A DNA stretch of 64,000 nucleotides, from the NCBI GenBank assembly GCA_031841125.1, contig CM063108.1, forward strand, positions 52,536,122-52,600,121, written 5' to 3'. Both the position numbers and the translations under genes were made by a program. Within the stretch, counting starts at the first letter, position 1. Each line of letters begins with the position of its first letter. Below, in pieces: positions 46,004-56,429 of the stretch. Source of the stretch: Acanthococcus lagerstroemiae. Its lineage: Eukaryota; Arthropoda; Insecta; Hemiptera; Eriococcidae. Under the pieces are notes generated by a model. That model searched no databases. It saw only the letters and a program-made list of their open reading frames with translations, and was not told where the DNA came from.

Positions 46004-46507
46004 TGCATTTTGGGAAAATGGACGTCAGTAAACAGATGAATGAATAAGTTTGCAACTATGGGATTGCATTGGGATAAATGCAAGTCAGTGCAGCCAACAA
46101 TGAACCTTGTTCCTTAATTTTTGGTCTTTAGTCGTGGATCTTTTGGACAGATTTCCAGTAGGACCAGTGCTGCCAACATTCACTTACAAGTTACGTAATC
46201 AGATACTGCCAACCATAATTATCAGTAAAAACTGTTACTAGCACTATTTGTGTTGTAGGTGCTTATCCGACTTGAATACGGGACCATGCATCACATTGAT
46301 CAAAGGTCCATTTTTGTCAGTCAGGGTATTGATCATAACAGCTAAGGCGTCGGTAACAGGTTTTCAAATTCAGGCCTCTGAAATTCATCTTGTTTCTTCG
46401 TCTGAGCGTCATTTCTCCGAGAAAGTTTCAAGTGGACTTACGCAAATCTGTTTTGCTACGTGCTGACTTAAGCTTAAGAGAAAATGATGTTGAATTTATT
46501 AGCAAAA
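46004..46507. other. Gene-free stretch
   Basis: Nothing recognised. Confidence 0.35.
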
Positions 46508-46544
46508 TGTGACCGGCTCCGAAGAAAGGGACCTTATGGCTAAA
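46508..46544 (+). repeat. 37-bp inverted end, left
   Basis: TGTGACCGGCTCCGAAGAAA followed by GGGACCTTATGGCTAAA. The reverse complement at 50019-50055 matches 36 of 37 positions. Confidence 0.8.
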
Positions 46545-46726
46545 TTGTCGATTTTGAGATGTGAGTGGTTTCTAGACTTTCAAACCCTCCTCTTTCACGT
46601 GCCGTGTGCGGAATAGCAAAATATACATTCTAAGCGATGTTAGAGGGGCATTCATTAGACCATATCATTTCAAAAATACGAGTAATGAGCGTACAGTTCG
46701 ATATGTGTCGTTGTTGAGTAATTGAG

Positions 46727-46946
46727 GAGGTGAGAATCAAAAGTGACATTATTTAATTTTCATTCGAAATGGGTTAGTGAGCGTTCCTAATCGTAACGGA
46801 ACATGAGAATGTTTTGTGGGTTGCCTGTCTACCATATTAGTAGGAGAAACCGCCCCAGGCCGCGCGCAGTACACTTCCTTCAGCTTTTCCTAGTTTCTGA
46901 AAAAATTTTCAGGCGGATAATGTCACTTTTGATTCTTACCTCTACT
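46727..46946. mobile_element. Small TIR element (about 220 bp)
   Basis: GAGGTGAGAATCAAAAGTGA (46728 onward) is inverted at 46917-46944 as TGTCACTTTTGATTCTTACC. TIR length is about 26 bp with one difference. The interior has no coding capacity. I could not define a clear target duplication. Confidence 0.65.
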
Positions 46947-47103
46947 AGTTTAAGGCCTTCTGCCATTTTCGAGTATCTGCAACGGAATATCGCAATTTGA
47001 TCAAGCCAAATATGCGATTTGAGCAAATTTCGTGTGATCCACGAGTAAAAAATTCAGCGAAATTTTTCGATTCAGTCCGTTATGAATGCGCCCTAAGAAT
47101 GCA

Positions 47104-47245
47104 CACACCCAAGGTGTCCATCCTCTGGAAAACCTGGAAAACCGAGAAAAGTCAGGGAATTTGGTCCGTCTGGAAACGTCAGGGAAAGGTCGGGGAGTTT
47201 CGGAATTTTCAGCAGTTTTCACCGAAAAGTCAAGGAATTGTGTAA
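47104..47245 (+). repeat. TCAGGGAA / GGTGTCC repeat, second member
   Basis: GGTGTCCATCCTCTGGAAAA, CCTGGAAAACC, AAAGTCAGGGAATTTGG and CGTCAGGGAAAGG mark the same family as 22495-22602 (inverted there) and 49660-49796. The short frames in it, on both strands, follow the repeat. Confidence 0.6.
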
Positions 47246-47629
47246 AAATATCGACTGCGAAATTCTGTAGTATTTCAAACAAATTTTACCCTATTTGTTA
47301 TAAAAAAAAATTTTCCTTCGCTTCGCTCAGGCAATTTTCTTATCTTTTTTCATTCACAGGAGAAGTGCGTAGGTAATACAACCCCCTCTCTATCGCTGTA
47401 GTAGATGCAGAGTTTGTTGGTGTGATGAAATCGTTTCCATGGTATTCGTTTCGCGTCTACATCTTTCTATTAAGGCTGCTATACACTTGACGTATTTCGT
47501 GACTTTCCACGAACCATTTCACAAAAAATATGACCAGGAAAAATTATTTTACGTTTCGACATATTTTTCCTATTGATTCATATAGGGAATATCCATCATA
47601 TCTTTATGATTCATGTAATATGCAGTCAA

Positions 47630-48150
47630 TAGGACCCAACTTGATTGGACATATTTTGACATATTTTGCTATTAAAGGCATATAAATGCATATTTGTATT
47701 ATTTTCCTCGGTTTTTGGGCATATTTTGGGCATATCTGGCCCTTTTGGAGAACTTTTCGAGAATATTTCTCCTTTTCTGCTAGAAAACAATAAAAACATC
47801 TGAAAATTCGATAGGAAATGAAATGACAGAAACTGGTTGGTTGTACATTAGCGCTTCTACATTTTTTCATGGTTCAAATCGGAATGCGGATGTGATCTTG
47901 TACTTCTGAATTATGTTATTTGTGGCATGTGTCGATTTCGTTATCTGTGATGGACTAAGTTTTTTTGTTTGTGGTTTTTGACCATAGACATGGTGTCACA
48001 ATTATTCAGCTTGAAAAGTCCTGCATTTTGATACCCATATTATGTGTTACTGAATATTTTGAGCATATTTTATACGTGAAGGAATATTTTGACGTATTTT
48101 TGCCTTTTTTGGGGAATATTATATGCGCATATTTCACTGTTTTTCGGACA
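47630..48150. repeat. GACATATTTTG-like recurrent motif block
   Basis: Words such as GACATATTTTGACATATTTT, GGGCATATTTTGGGCATAT and GAGCATATTTTATACGTG recur in direct and complement form. They may be a relic of a non-autonomous DNA element, but I see no clear ends. A 185-codon minus-strand frame (48006-48563) runs through this block and the adjacent MITE and is not supported as a gene. Confidence 0.4.
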
Positions 48151-48472
48151 TAAAATAATTTTCCCTGAATATGACGAAAAGCATACCAATCCCTGTACAC
48201 TTCTTCCAATATCAGCTGTTTCGTGTTTCGTGTTTTCATCTCATCCTGTTCGCAAGAATTTGAAAATCGGCGCGAATAAAAAATATTCGGTCTAGCTTCT
48301 CTCCTCAGTGTAAAGATTTTTTTGAGGAAGTCGTAATGAAACGAAAATTTGGAACTAATGAATTCACCTTCTGGGACATCCTGATACCATCGGGTTTTTC
48401 TTCGGTTGCCCTCTCCTTCGCAAATGTAGTTAAGGGTGAATGAAAGGGATTTCCGAGATTTTGGGGGAAGAG

Positions 48473-48637
48473 CACAGTGGCCAGCTAGGATTTTCCCAAA
48501 GGCAGGGGGGGGCAAAATAAGATTTTCGAGGGAGAAATAGTCGAAAACTGAGGTATTTTTCAAAAATCGCCGATATTAGAGAACTATGTAAAAATATTGG
48601 GGGCACGTGCCCCCTTCCCCCCGACGCTACGTCACTG
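48473..48637. mobile_element. hAT-like MITE (165 bp)
   Basis: The left end (CA)CAGTGGCCAGCTAGG and the right end CGACGCTACGTCACTG are hAT-type termini (CAGTG). The flanks are identical: GGGAAGAG at 48465-48472 and again at 48638-48645, an exact 8-bp target duplication. Two extra bases (CA) precede the canonical CAGTGG on the left. Near the right end GGGGGCACGTGCCCCC is a perfect 16-bp palindrome. Confidence 0.72.
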
Positions 48638-48645
48638 GGGAAGAG

Positions 48646-48995
48646 TAATTAATACACAAAATTTGAAAAAATCTGAAGACCGTGTAGTAATTATTATCGC
48701 GTTACGAAAGAGTCCATTGTTTTCAAATATATGACATTTTATTGTATCTGTCGATACTCTTAAATTGGAGCTTCTTCCGCCTCCCCTGGTGCCATAATTT
48801 TCCTGATCGTAACCACCTTTTTACTTTCATAGCATTTGACGTTAGATATGCTGCAGCTTTTTCACCTGGGTTCCAGAATTCATTTTAATATTAATGTTCC
48901 CTCTCCCTAAACCATTCAGGCTTCACGAGGGAGGGGCTAATTCCGGTTACTCTAGTTTTCCTCAATGTCCAAATTCTTTACGAGATTCTAAAGTC
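48646..48995. other. Gene-free stretch
   Basis: Nothing recognised. Confidence 0.35.
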
Positions 48996-48999
48996 AATT

Positions 49000-49215
49000 T
49001 TTTCGACAGGATAGCCAACCAAGCTCTGAGTCGCTGATTTCGAATATCGCCTCAGATTTTTATCCGACCTCTTCCAAGGCACTGTCGTAATACGAGTTCA
49101 GCTTCTCCGGCGAAAAATTGCACGAAACATCGAAATAGGGGTGATTTTGTGTCGCTGATTTCGAATATGGCTGGCGAGTTTTAATCTGGACCAAATTTAA
49201 GCTCCCGAGTGCTTT
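49000..49215. repeat. Two units of the ~125-bp diverged satellite
   Basis: GAGTCGCTGATTTCGAATAT at about 49029 and GTGTCGCTGATTTCGAATAT at about 49149 give a 120-bp period. Shares GGCGAAAAATTG and AAATAGGGGTGATTTTG with 35736-36255. Confidence 0.55.
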
Positions 49216-49659
49216 TTCAGTTGAGAAATTTTTACGACGTTATTTTCTATTAACAACACTTTGAATCAATAAAACTGTATTTTTACCCTATTTGGTGGCT
49301 TTAATTAAAATAGGTGAATTCTGAGTCAACCGTTGCTTGTCCTACACTCTTGTTACCTCATTGGTCGCACCAGGAAGGACAGGATCCAAACCTTGAAAAC
49401 CTATAAATCAATTTTAGAATTTTATTCTCTCAGCCCCCCCCCCATCTACACGGTCGGCATTAAGTTACACAAAAAAATTTATGAAGTCTGTAATTGACAT
49501 TGCACCACGCTGCACCCTACAGAGCGCGTTTTCATTTCCATCATTAAATGTTTACACCCCTCTGCTACAAATTCATAAGTACACGATAGTAAGAAAAAAG
49601 TTAGTGGAGTGATTGACGATATTCGTCGCTCACGATGTTCGAAAAAATTTGACCCCCTC

Positions 49660-49796
49660 CCCTTGCATGTGTGATTTCTATTTGAAGGGTCTGGAAAGCT
49701 GGAAGAATTGGCCTGGAAAACTGGAAAAATTGGCCTGGAAAACCTGGAAAAGTCAGGGAAAATCATTTCCGAACAAGAATGGACACCCTGCCAAGC
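49660..49796 (-). repeat. TCAGGGAA / GGTGTCC repeat, third member
   Basis: In reverse complement it begins CAGGGTGTCCATTCTTG. On the plus strand it shows GGCCTGGAAAACTGGAAAAA repeated, then CTGGAAAAGTCAGGGAAAAT. An internal 21-bp word (TTGGCCTGGAAAA-CTGGAAAA) is tandemly repeated. Same family as 22495-22602 and 47104-47245. Confidence 0.6.
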
Positions 49797-50018
49797 CACG
49801 CGATAAGATCGGTTCGCATTATCCCGCGTCCACATCTCTCTGTCGCCATTCATTTCTGTCTCTTGCGAAGACTAGTAGGTCGCTACGCTGTTCGTACATC
49901 GTTGGCCAGCAGTGGTACCACTGCACTATACAATTCCCCAAGCAGTGCGTGGTATCACAGGCTACATAACGTGAACAGTGTTGTCAAACTTTCAACGTAT
50001 TTTTTTCAAATATTCTTT

Positions 50019-50055
50019 TTTAGCCATAAGGTCCCTTTCTTCGGAGCCAGTCACA
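50019..50055 (-). repeat. 37-bp inverted end, right
   Basis: TTTAGCCATAAGGTCCCTTT then CTTCGGAGCCAGTCACA: the complement of 46508-46544 with a single mismatch. Confidence 0.8.
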
Positions 50056-50175
50056 AATATCTTTAATTTAGAACTTTAGAAATATCCACCTGCTTGTTTT
50101 ATTTAGACCAGGTGAATGAGACAAACAGAATGAAACACTGTATCCATAAAACGAAGCAGTTTGCAGGGTAGACGA

Positions 50176-50615
50176 TAGTGATGTTTAAGGAGCGGAGATT
50201 TTCATCTCCGGAGCTTTTTATCTCCGCAGCTTTTTGAGAATCTCCGGAGTTTCTCCGGAGCTCCGGTTAGTTTTTAAAATATTGTAACATACATAGTCTA
50301 CAGGCGTAAACTTCGATAAACTAGTATATTTTCAATTGAAAAATTAATTTTAGTAAAATAAATAACAAAATAACTGGCCAATACTGTAATACTAAGGTTA
50401 GTAACAGTGTATTGACTTTATTCCTCTGTATTCTTGCCGAATAGGACGAAGTCATCAAGCATTAAGCAATCAGCAGAAAAAGTATCATCGGAGTTCCGGA
50501 GTTTCTTATTTTTCTCAGAAGACCGTGTCTCCGGAGAAAAAAATCTCCGAGGGTGTAATTCACCCCAAATCTCCGGAGTTTTCTCCGGAGACCGGAGCTC
50601 CGTTTACCATCACTA
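50176..50615. mobile_element. hAT-like non-autonomous element with exact 8-bp TSD
   Basis: 440 bp. The left end TAGTGATGTTTAAGGAGC and the right end GCTCCGTTTACCATCACTA are imperfect TIRs (TAGTGATG-TAAACGGAGC), close to the TAGxGxTG ends of hAT transposons. The flanks are identical: GTAGACGA at 50168-50175 and 50616-50623. Both subterminal regions are packed with the palindrome CTCCGGAG and its partial forms (for example 50210, 50240, 50530, 50570, 50585), probably transposase-binding repeats. No coding frame. Confidence 0.85.
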
Positions 50616-50879
50616 GTAGACGACTGTTATACGTCCCAATACAGGTGTCACAGCTAATAAGAAATTATAAGGCCTTTTGCCACGGGCCTCTACTTTGTTG
50701 CAATAAACGCCATGCATTTATAGCATCAGGCCTGAGTCTCTCACAAATACCAATAACAAAAGTATGCATACAGCCGATTATAATGCTTAATGTGATTTTG
50801 TTTAAAGTTTGAACTTAGCTTCTGCTTCTTTCGAAGAGAAAAGTTCAATTTCTGTTTCAACACAAAGTTGAAAGAATGT

Positions 50880-51118
50880 TCGCTAAATCCACTCGCCCAT
50901 CGTGTGGACGAGAAAAATAAGTTTCCCAAAATCGACGTTCGTACATTCGTCCTAGTTTGGAATGTCTTTGACTCGTGCAAGGAATACCTCTCCTTGAGCG
51001 AACTTGGGCGAACGCGAACGTTCGCCGACTGTAGACGAGTGTTTCTCATCCACACGACTCGGCGAACGTCTGCGAATGCGAATGTTCGGATACATTCGCG
51101 CATCGTGTGGATGGGGCT
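50880..51118. repeat. GCGAATGT-type repeat, second member
   Basis: Contains CGAACGCGAACGTTCGCCGA, TCTGCGAATGCGAATGTTCG and ends CGCGCATCGTGTGGATGGGG, the complement of the left end at 43863. CCCATCGTGTGGACGAG near 50906 is a second direct copy of the end motif. Confidence 0.5.
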
Positions 51119-51124
51119 TAAACT

Positions 51125-51345
51125 GATGTCCTATCCGGCCAATCGAGGGAGAAAAAGAAGAGCGAGTCATGAAAATGAGAAGAACGCTGTTTTGTAAAGA
51201 GTGCGTACATGAAGTCCAGGTATGCAGGAGACAAAAAGCGTTTGTAAGACGTTCGCATCGTGCTACATAGAAACTGACTTGGCCGGACGATTAGACGATT
51301 TATTCAAAAATGTACGTTCGGAAAAAGAGGGTCGCCGCAGTATCC
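51125..51345. repeat. Dispersed repeat, third member (right half)
   Basis: GGCCAATCGAGGGAGAAAAA, TATGCAGGAGACAAAAAGCG, CGCATCGTGCTACATAG, GGACGATTAGACGATTTA and GGTCGCCGCAGTAT match 33215-33450 in order, about 75% identical by eye. Confidence 0.6.
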
Positions 51346-52840
51346 CGTAATATCACGCAGACTTGGTAGACGTTTCCTCGCCCGTTTTACCAACAGCCAA
51401 TTTCGTTTTTCCATTTGTTATTCTCCGAATCTGTCCACCATCTTCCTTCTCGGTAACAGAATGAAAAGGAAATTAAATATATCGCAGATCAAATTGCCGT
51501 ATTTACTTGTAGCTTTTACGGGACGGTAATTGTGTAAACGGAACAAGCAAACCGAGATTCCGGGTACGATGCTGGTTTTGGGACATACTGTCGCAACTCG
51601 AAGTAATTTCTCCCTTTTTCTCGATTTCGAACAGAATTTTTAAGTTATGTTCGTCCTTTCTCGTCAATGTGAGACATGTTCGGGCCCTGTTTAGTTGGAT
51701 TTGTGTTCGTTTCCATGTTACAGCGGCTGGGTATTTACATCCGGAGAGTCACGTTCGTCAAATGGATTTTGGCTGTTAAACACTCGTTTACTCTGCGAAT
51801 ATCATTTAACATGTAGCAGGATAAGTATAAAAGAAACGACGTTGGTATTTTCGTTGGAAATTCGTTTTATTATCCTCTCCCGGCTGACGTGTCAGTCCGT
51901 TAATTAGAAAATGTTTCGTCGGGTACAAACACAGAAAGCGGCAGCCGAGGTGACGAATCGTGGAGCTTGTGTTAGCGAGTTGTGTTGACATTTCACCGAA
52001 AGTTTATACACGGTCGCGATCTTATAACAGGATTAGAGACGAACTTTATTAATTTTCTATACTGGCTGGATTCACCTCGTCTGGCAGAACTAAATATCAT
52101 AAAGTTAAGTCGCTGTGACCTGACTATGTGAGTAAAAGACGCTTCTCACGGCAGTTGAGCCTGATTTGCAAACATTTAACTCTCCGTTCTACGTATGTAT
52201 TTTGAATACATGTACGGACTTTTGTCCTCGTAATTTTCTGCCGCTATGTATCTTTGTACGACTGATTGGTAAACAAATCGTGCACTTCGTTATGAAAACA
52301 TTTAAATTGTTTTGTGGACTCTGAGAGGCATAAGGAGCAACTTTAAGACGAGTGTGTGGTGGGACGTATGAACTTTTAAGACGAGTGCTACCATATCTGA
52401 TTTCCTACATCCACAATATTGTGGAAAAGGAAAGGACCAAGTTATCAGACTTTCAGCCATGACTAGTTTAGTACGGCCTGAAGGTAGGACGTTTCCAAAA
52501 AAGAAAATAAAGTTCTCTGGATTATCTATAAGAGAGGTGCCCTGAATTTTTTTCCGTTTCGGCCACAAAAACGTTGGAAATGGGATCCAAAATAACCCTT
52601 CATTTGAAGGCCAGCAAATTTATTATTTTCAGTTTGGCGTCTGATTCAAAATTGTGGTACTTGGGAAAGTTTTGTGGATGGCTGATTTCGGTTTTGATAT
52701 CACGTGGATAATAATTTGAAAATATTGATTTCTAAGGAAGAAAGAGAGGCAAAAGTTCCACGAATTACAATTCTTGTTCTCTTACATTTCAAATATGGGA
52801 AAAAGTTCTTCTGAGGAAAGGAGAAGCAGGCAATGTAAGT
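51346..52840. other. Gene-free stretch, unrecognised
   Basis: No recognisable gene. Short frames (51695-51907 plus, 52302-52568 minus) have no domain. Confidence 0.4.
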
Positions 52841-52844
52841 AAAA

Positions 52845-52860
52845 CAGAGGCGGATCTACA
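52845..52860 (+). repeat. Isolated hAT-like terminus
   Basis: CAGAGGCGGATCTACA resembles the CAG-GGCG termini of the other hAT-like elements here. No matching inverted end was found within about 1 kb, so it is a relic or chance. Confidence 0.3.
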
Positions 52861-53254
52861 AAATTTCGTTGGCTAATGTTTAGCAAAAATGAAGAAAAAA
52901 AAAAAAAAAAAAAAAAGTCTGGTTTCTACTTGATGAGGCTTCAAACGTCGAAGCGGCAGACTGCAGTCGCGCAGTTTTATGCTCTATTATTGAAAATTTT
53001 TCGTTTGATATTAATAATATCGGGAAATATGAAATAGCACACAAAAAATGTTTGAACGCGAAGCAAAAGCCCGATAAGAAAAGAAGCTCGCAGCAAGATT
53101 TCAATTGAATATCACGCGACAAATGCGACGCGAAATAAAAAATGACAAAATAATATCGAAAATGTGAATAAAGGAACACTTACTGAGTGAAAACTGCTTT
53201 TTTGGCTTTTGCGGGACAACCGCTTTTCCGTTTTTATCCCAACGGGATTTGTTC

Positions 53255-53327
53255 TGGTTGGCCGAGTGGAATAGTGCGCTGGTCTCGGAATCCGGAGGTC
53301 CTGGATTCGAGCCCATGTAGCAACTCG
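53255..53327 (+). ncRNA. tRNA-like Pol III promoter segment (SINE head-like)
   Basis: An A box TGGCCGAGTGG at 53259-53269 and a B box GATTCGAGCCC at 53304-53314 sit 34 bp apart, close to tRNA geometry, in a sequence resembling Ser/Leu-type tRNAs (GTTGGCCGAGTGG). The acceptor stem does not pair and no intact cloverleaf can be drawn, so it is not a tRNA gene. It looks like the head of a tRNA-derived SINE. Box matches suggest RNA polymerase III could still initiate here; this is inference. Confidence 0.55.
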
Positions 53328-53535
53328 CTACATTTCTACCTAGACCGGTTTTCGGCAAGTAGAGAAGAGTGCTAAAACAGCCCTCTCCCCGACCTCTCTG
53401 AGGTAATGTTCGAAGGGGCGGATTCCAGAGCTCGGGTTGAGAGCAAAATGAGAAAGAGATAATCCTTGCACGTTATTTCAAGTTCAATGAACGCGATATT
53501 ACCTCTGATAAAAAATCGTGAGATAACGGAGTGAG

Positions 53536-53676
53536 AAAATCCACCAGGAAACCGAGTACTTATAGAGTGACAACCAAATGACAAAAACCACCAGGATATT
53601 TAGTACCAATAGAGTGACGACAGTGTGACAAAATCCACCAGAAAAATGAGAACCAATAGAGTGACAATCGAGTGAC
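53536..53676. repeat. 47-bp tandem repeat (three units)
   Basis: Units at 53536, 53583 and 53630, each starting AAAA-CCACCAG and containing AGTACCAATAGAGTGAC. A degenerate fourth unit may extend to about 53735. It lies inside the TIR element, downstream of the tRNA-like segment. Confidence 0.8.
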
Positions 53677-54024
53677 GAATAGGCAGTAGAAAACCCGATT
53701 CTGATTGGGTGATAACTGCATGTTGAGTGACGACTAAGTGACATTTGTTTCCCTCCAGAGCTTCTGGAGAAGATTCGCGGAGGTGAAAACAGTGTGAAAC
53801 CGTGTGATTTTCCCCGGGGTGACAACAGTGTGATAAAATTCCTCAACAGGTAGGCATGCGGGTACGACTGCAGATTCTTGAAGTGTCACCAGCGGCAGAG
53901 CAAATCCCGTTGGGATAAAAACGGAAAAGCGGTCATCCCGCAAAAGCCAAAAGACCATTTTTGACTCAATAAATGTTCCTTTATTCACGTTTTCGATATT
54001 ATTTTGTCATTTTTTATTTCGCGT

Positions 54025-54959
54025 TCCTTTTCTGTATTATCGCGTTTATATCTTTCTTGTGCGGTCTATCTAAATTACACGTCGTGAATTTCAATTATTG
54101 TCCCTCCAGTTAATTTATTTTCGTGTCCATTGTTTATAATAGAGTGTAGCGCTTTCAATTCGCTGAAAAATAGTATATTTTTCCCGTGACTATCTATTTT
54201 TTTTTGCGCGTGTCGATAAATGCATGCCGATAATATTGCTGACTCATTTCTCTCTATACTCTAAAAAAGTAAAATCCGCCGCCACCTGCGTGCTCCATTT
54301 CTCGAGAAATCTGATTTCCTTAATTTTTTGTTTTTTCCTGATAACAAGGGGACTGTTACTCCTGCAGGGTTCCGCTTGTACTTACATTGAAGCTAAATAA
54401 CTGCTCTACAACTTCATTTCCCATCTCTTTTCTCGTAGGATGACTAATTTAGCCAATATTCTGCATATGGAAGACGGCTAAAACTACAATTTCAAACTTT
54501 TTGGGGGGAAATCGCCAATTTTTGAATTGCTGTATCTCGGGACTCATTATACCTACGGAGCTACGGTTACGCTTAAATTGTAGCAAATGTTGCCTTCTTT
54601 AAAAATGTATCAATTGACTTTTTCCATAGGATGCACCTTGTAGAAGTTATAAGTCAAGAACTGAAGAAAGTCCGAAAATGTTGAGGTTTTTCTAGCACCA
54701 TGCAGTTAACACAGGTCTTTTGAGGCTGCAAACTTGGTCTTACACTATTGATACCTACCCTAACAATATCGCAAAAAATCAGAACCTGCCGATTGTTTGC
54801 AACCCTATGCGGCTTCTGTATCTACGGTGACTGACTTATGTATTTAAAAAAAATATGAAAAAAAAAAAACTGATTAAAACAACTATGTACCTACTTTTTT
54901 TGAAGGCGGGTCCTAATTTTTCAAATTTTGTCAACTATCTGCAAAGTTATAAATGAAAA
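54025..54959. other. Gene-free stretch
   Basis: No gene or defined repeat recognised; A-runs near 54847 and 54859. Confidence 0.4.
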
Positions 54960-55106
54960 AAATGCATGCGGTGTCGGGGGACAGCCGACAGAAGCGAAGC
55001 TTTATTCGCACTGTGTGAGTTGCTACATCAGTCGGTAGGTGTGTGTACTGATTGTTCTCTGATGGAAAATTGTGGAGAGGAAGTAGTCTGGTTCTCTCGC
55101 TTTCTC

Positions 55107-55108
55107 AC

Positions 55109-55149
<41 letters not shown>

Positions 55150-55170
55150 CTGTCTTTCTTTCCCTCTTTC
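55107..55170. repeat. (TC)n and (TTTC)n microsatellite
   Basis: (TC)n at about 55107-55128 continues into (TTTC)n to about 55170. It adjoins the 3' end of the R1-like fragment on the minus strand and may have grown from its tail. Confidence 0.85.
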
Positions 55171-55189
55171 GGTAATCTTCTAGGACAAG

Positions 55190-56060
55190 GCGACGGGCTT
55201 CAGCTGTAGAGCCGATTGTCCAGTGGAGGAGTCTTCCCCACTTATGGGGAGTCGTCGCTCAAAACCTGCTGTGTGGATAGCGTGAGCTGTGCGGATGCTG
55301 TCTGCTGTCTCACGCGCTTAGCGTCCTCCTTGGTCCGTATCACTGTGCCGGCGAATTGGATCATCGCTGACCAGTTCTACGGTCTAGCCAACATCACTTC
55401 AACTATCGTTTTGAGAGTGATGTGGCTGCCGACAGACGGCTCGAGCGCTGCTCGTGCGTCGTTCCACGCAGTGCAACAAAAAATGATTGTATGCTGCGCA
55501 TCATCGACCTCTATTGGACAATGCGAGTACTGGCTGGGTACCTTGTTCCAGCGGTCAAGATAACCATTGAAGCACCCGTGTCCGGTGAGCATTTGCGTAA
55601 GATGGTACGTCGGCTCACCGTGCCGCCCCGAAAGCTATGCATCGAGGTCGTGTATTAGCTTCAGTGTCTAGCGGCCATGTGCCGGCTCTTGCAGGCGAAC
55701 CGTCTACCCTTGAACTGCTTGCCGCCGGACTTCTCTCCTAATCTTCTCCTTTGCTCCTTTCTTTTTTCTGTCAGCTGGTGGGAGCTTTTGGAAGCGCTGA
55801 TGAAGTGTAGCGCTCTCCCTAGTCTGCAGATCAATAGGAGGTATTCGAGCTAGTACAAGAGCCGCCTCATATAAGACGGTTTTATACGCGCAGATTACAC
55901 GTAGTGCTGTAGCCCGCTGGACCCTTCCTATGTCTTCTCTGTTTTCGCGGAGTGCCGCGACTGGCACCCAATTGAGGGCTCTGTAGAGAAGAACTGAGTG
56001 TGGATCACTGTCGAATACAGCCTTCTTCAACTCTCACTCGGTCTCCGGAGGTTCAGCATA
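55190..56060 (-). pseudogene. R1-like LINE ORF2 C-terminal fragment
   Basis: On the minus strand, frame 56030-55704 reads SVLLYRALNWVPVAAL, VQRATALRVICAYKTV and ALVLARIPPIDL, the segment after the RT in R1-group LINEs (QRxxALRVIxAYRTVS, AGIPPIDL). Frame 55592-55377 continues with LTGHGCFNGYLDRWNK and HCPIEVDDAQHTIIFCCTAW, the R1 zinc-knuckle region. Traces NWSAMIQFAGTVIRTKEDAK follow to about 55310. Several frameshifts and a gap between the frames make it dead. RT and endonuclease domains are absent. It is a different and more decayed lineage than the copy at 44311-46003. Confidence 0.75.
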
Positions 56061-56429
56061 AGCGGACGCAACACACACAGAGCACATTTTTATGATACTG
56101 CACCCTCGGTGGAACAACCTCCAAATAGTTGACTTTAACTGACTTGTTAGACACCCTGAATAGGGCGTTAATTCAAGGTTTTGGCTCTTCAGACTTCCAT
56201 CTAGAAATTTTTCTACACTGCCCCATGCCCCTCAGATCCTCTCTACCGAGATATACCCCTTTTTAAAAACTGAATAAGGCCCGTGCACCGAAGAACGAAG
56301 AAGGCCCAACCTAAAATCTAATAAACCCAATCTGAAATTCGGTAAATAAAAAGATAAGTACTATTAAAATAGAAATTTATAAGTAAGTTGTGAGTAAATT
56401 GCAACTGAAATGATATTGATCACATTCAT
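56061..56429. other. Short gene-free stretch
   Basis: Nothing recognised. Confidence 0.35.

Larger units (their letters stand above)
53128..54024. mobile_element. TIR element carrying a tRNA-like segment
   Basis: 897 bp with TIRs of about 124 bp (53128-53251 and 53900-54024), about 90% identical by eye. Shared blocks: CGCGAAATAAAAAATGACAA, TAATATCGAAAA-GTGAATAA, GGCTTTTGCGGGA, and CGCTTTTCCGTTTTTATCCC. The left arm is followed directly by a tRNA-like A/B box segment (53255-53327), the middle contains a 47-bp tandem repeat, and there is no transposase. Either a DNA-type MITE captured a SINE, or a SINE inserted next to its arm. I could not define a target duplication. Confidence 0.8.

Noticed and set aside
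48006..48563. 185-codon minus-strand frame
   Set aside because: It crosses a MITE boundary and a repeated CATATTTTG block, and has no domain.
53255..53327. Functional tRNA gene
   Set aside because: A and B boxes are present but acceptor and anticodon arms do not pair; better read as a SINE-like head.
55216..55563. 115-codon plus-strand frame
   Set aside because: Antisense to the R1-like zinc-knuckle region, which explains the sequence better.
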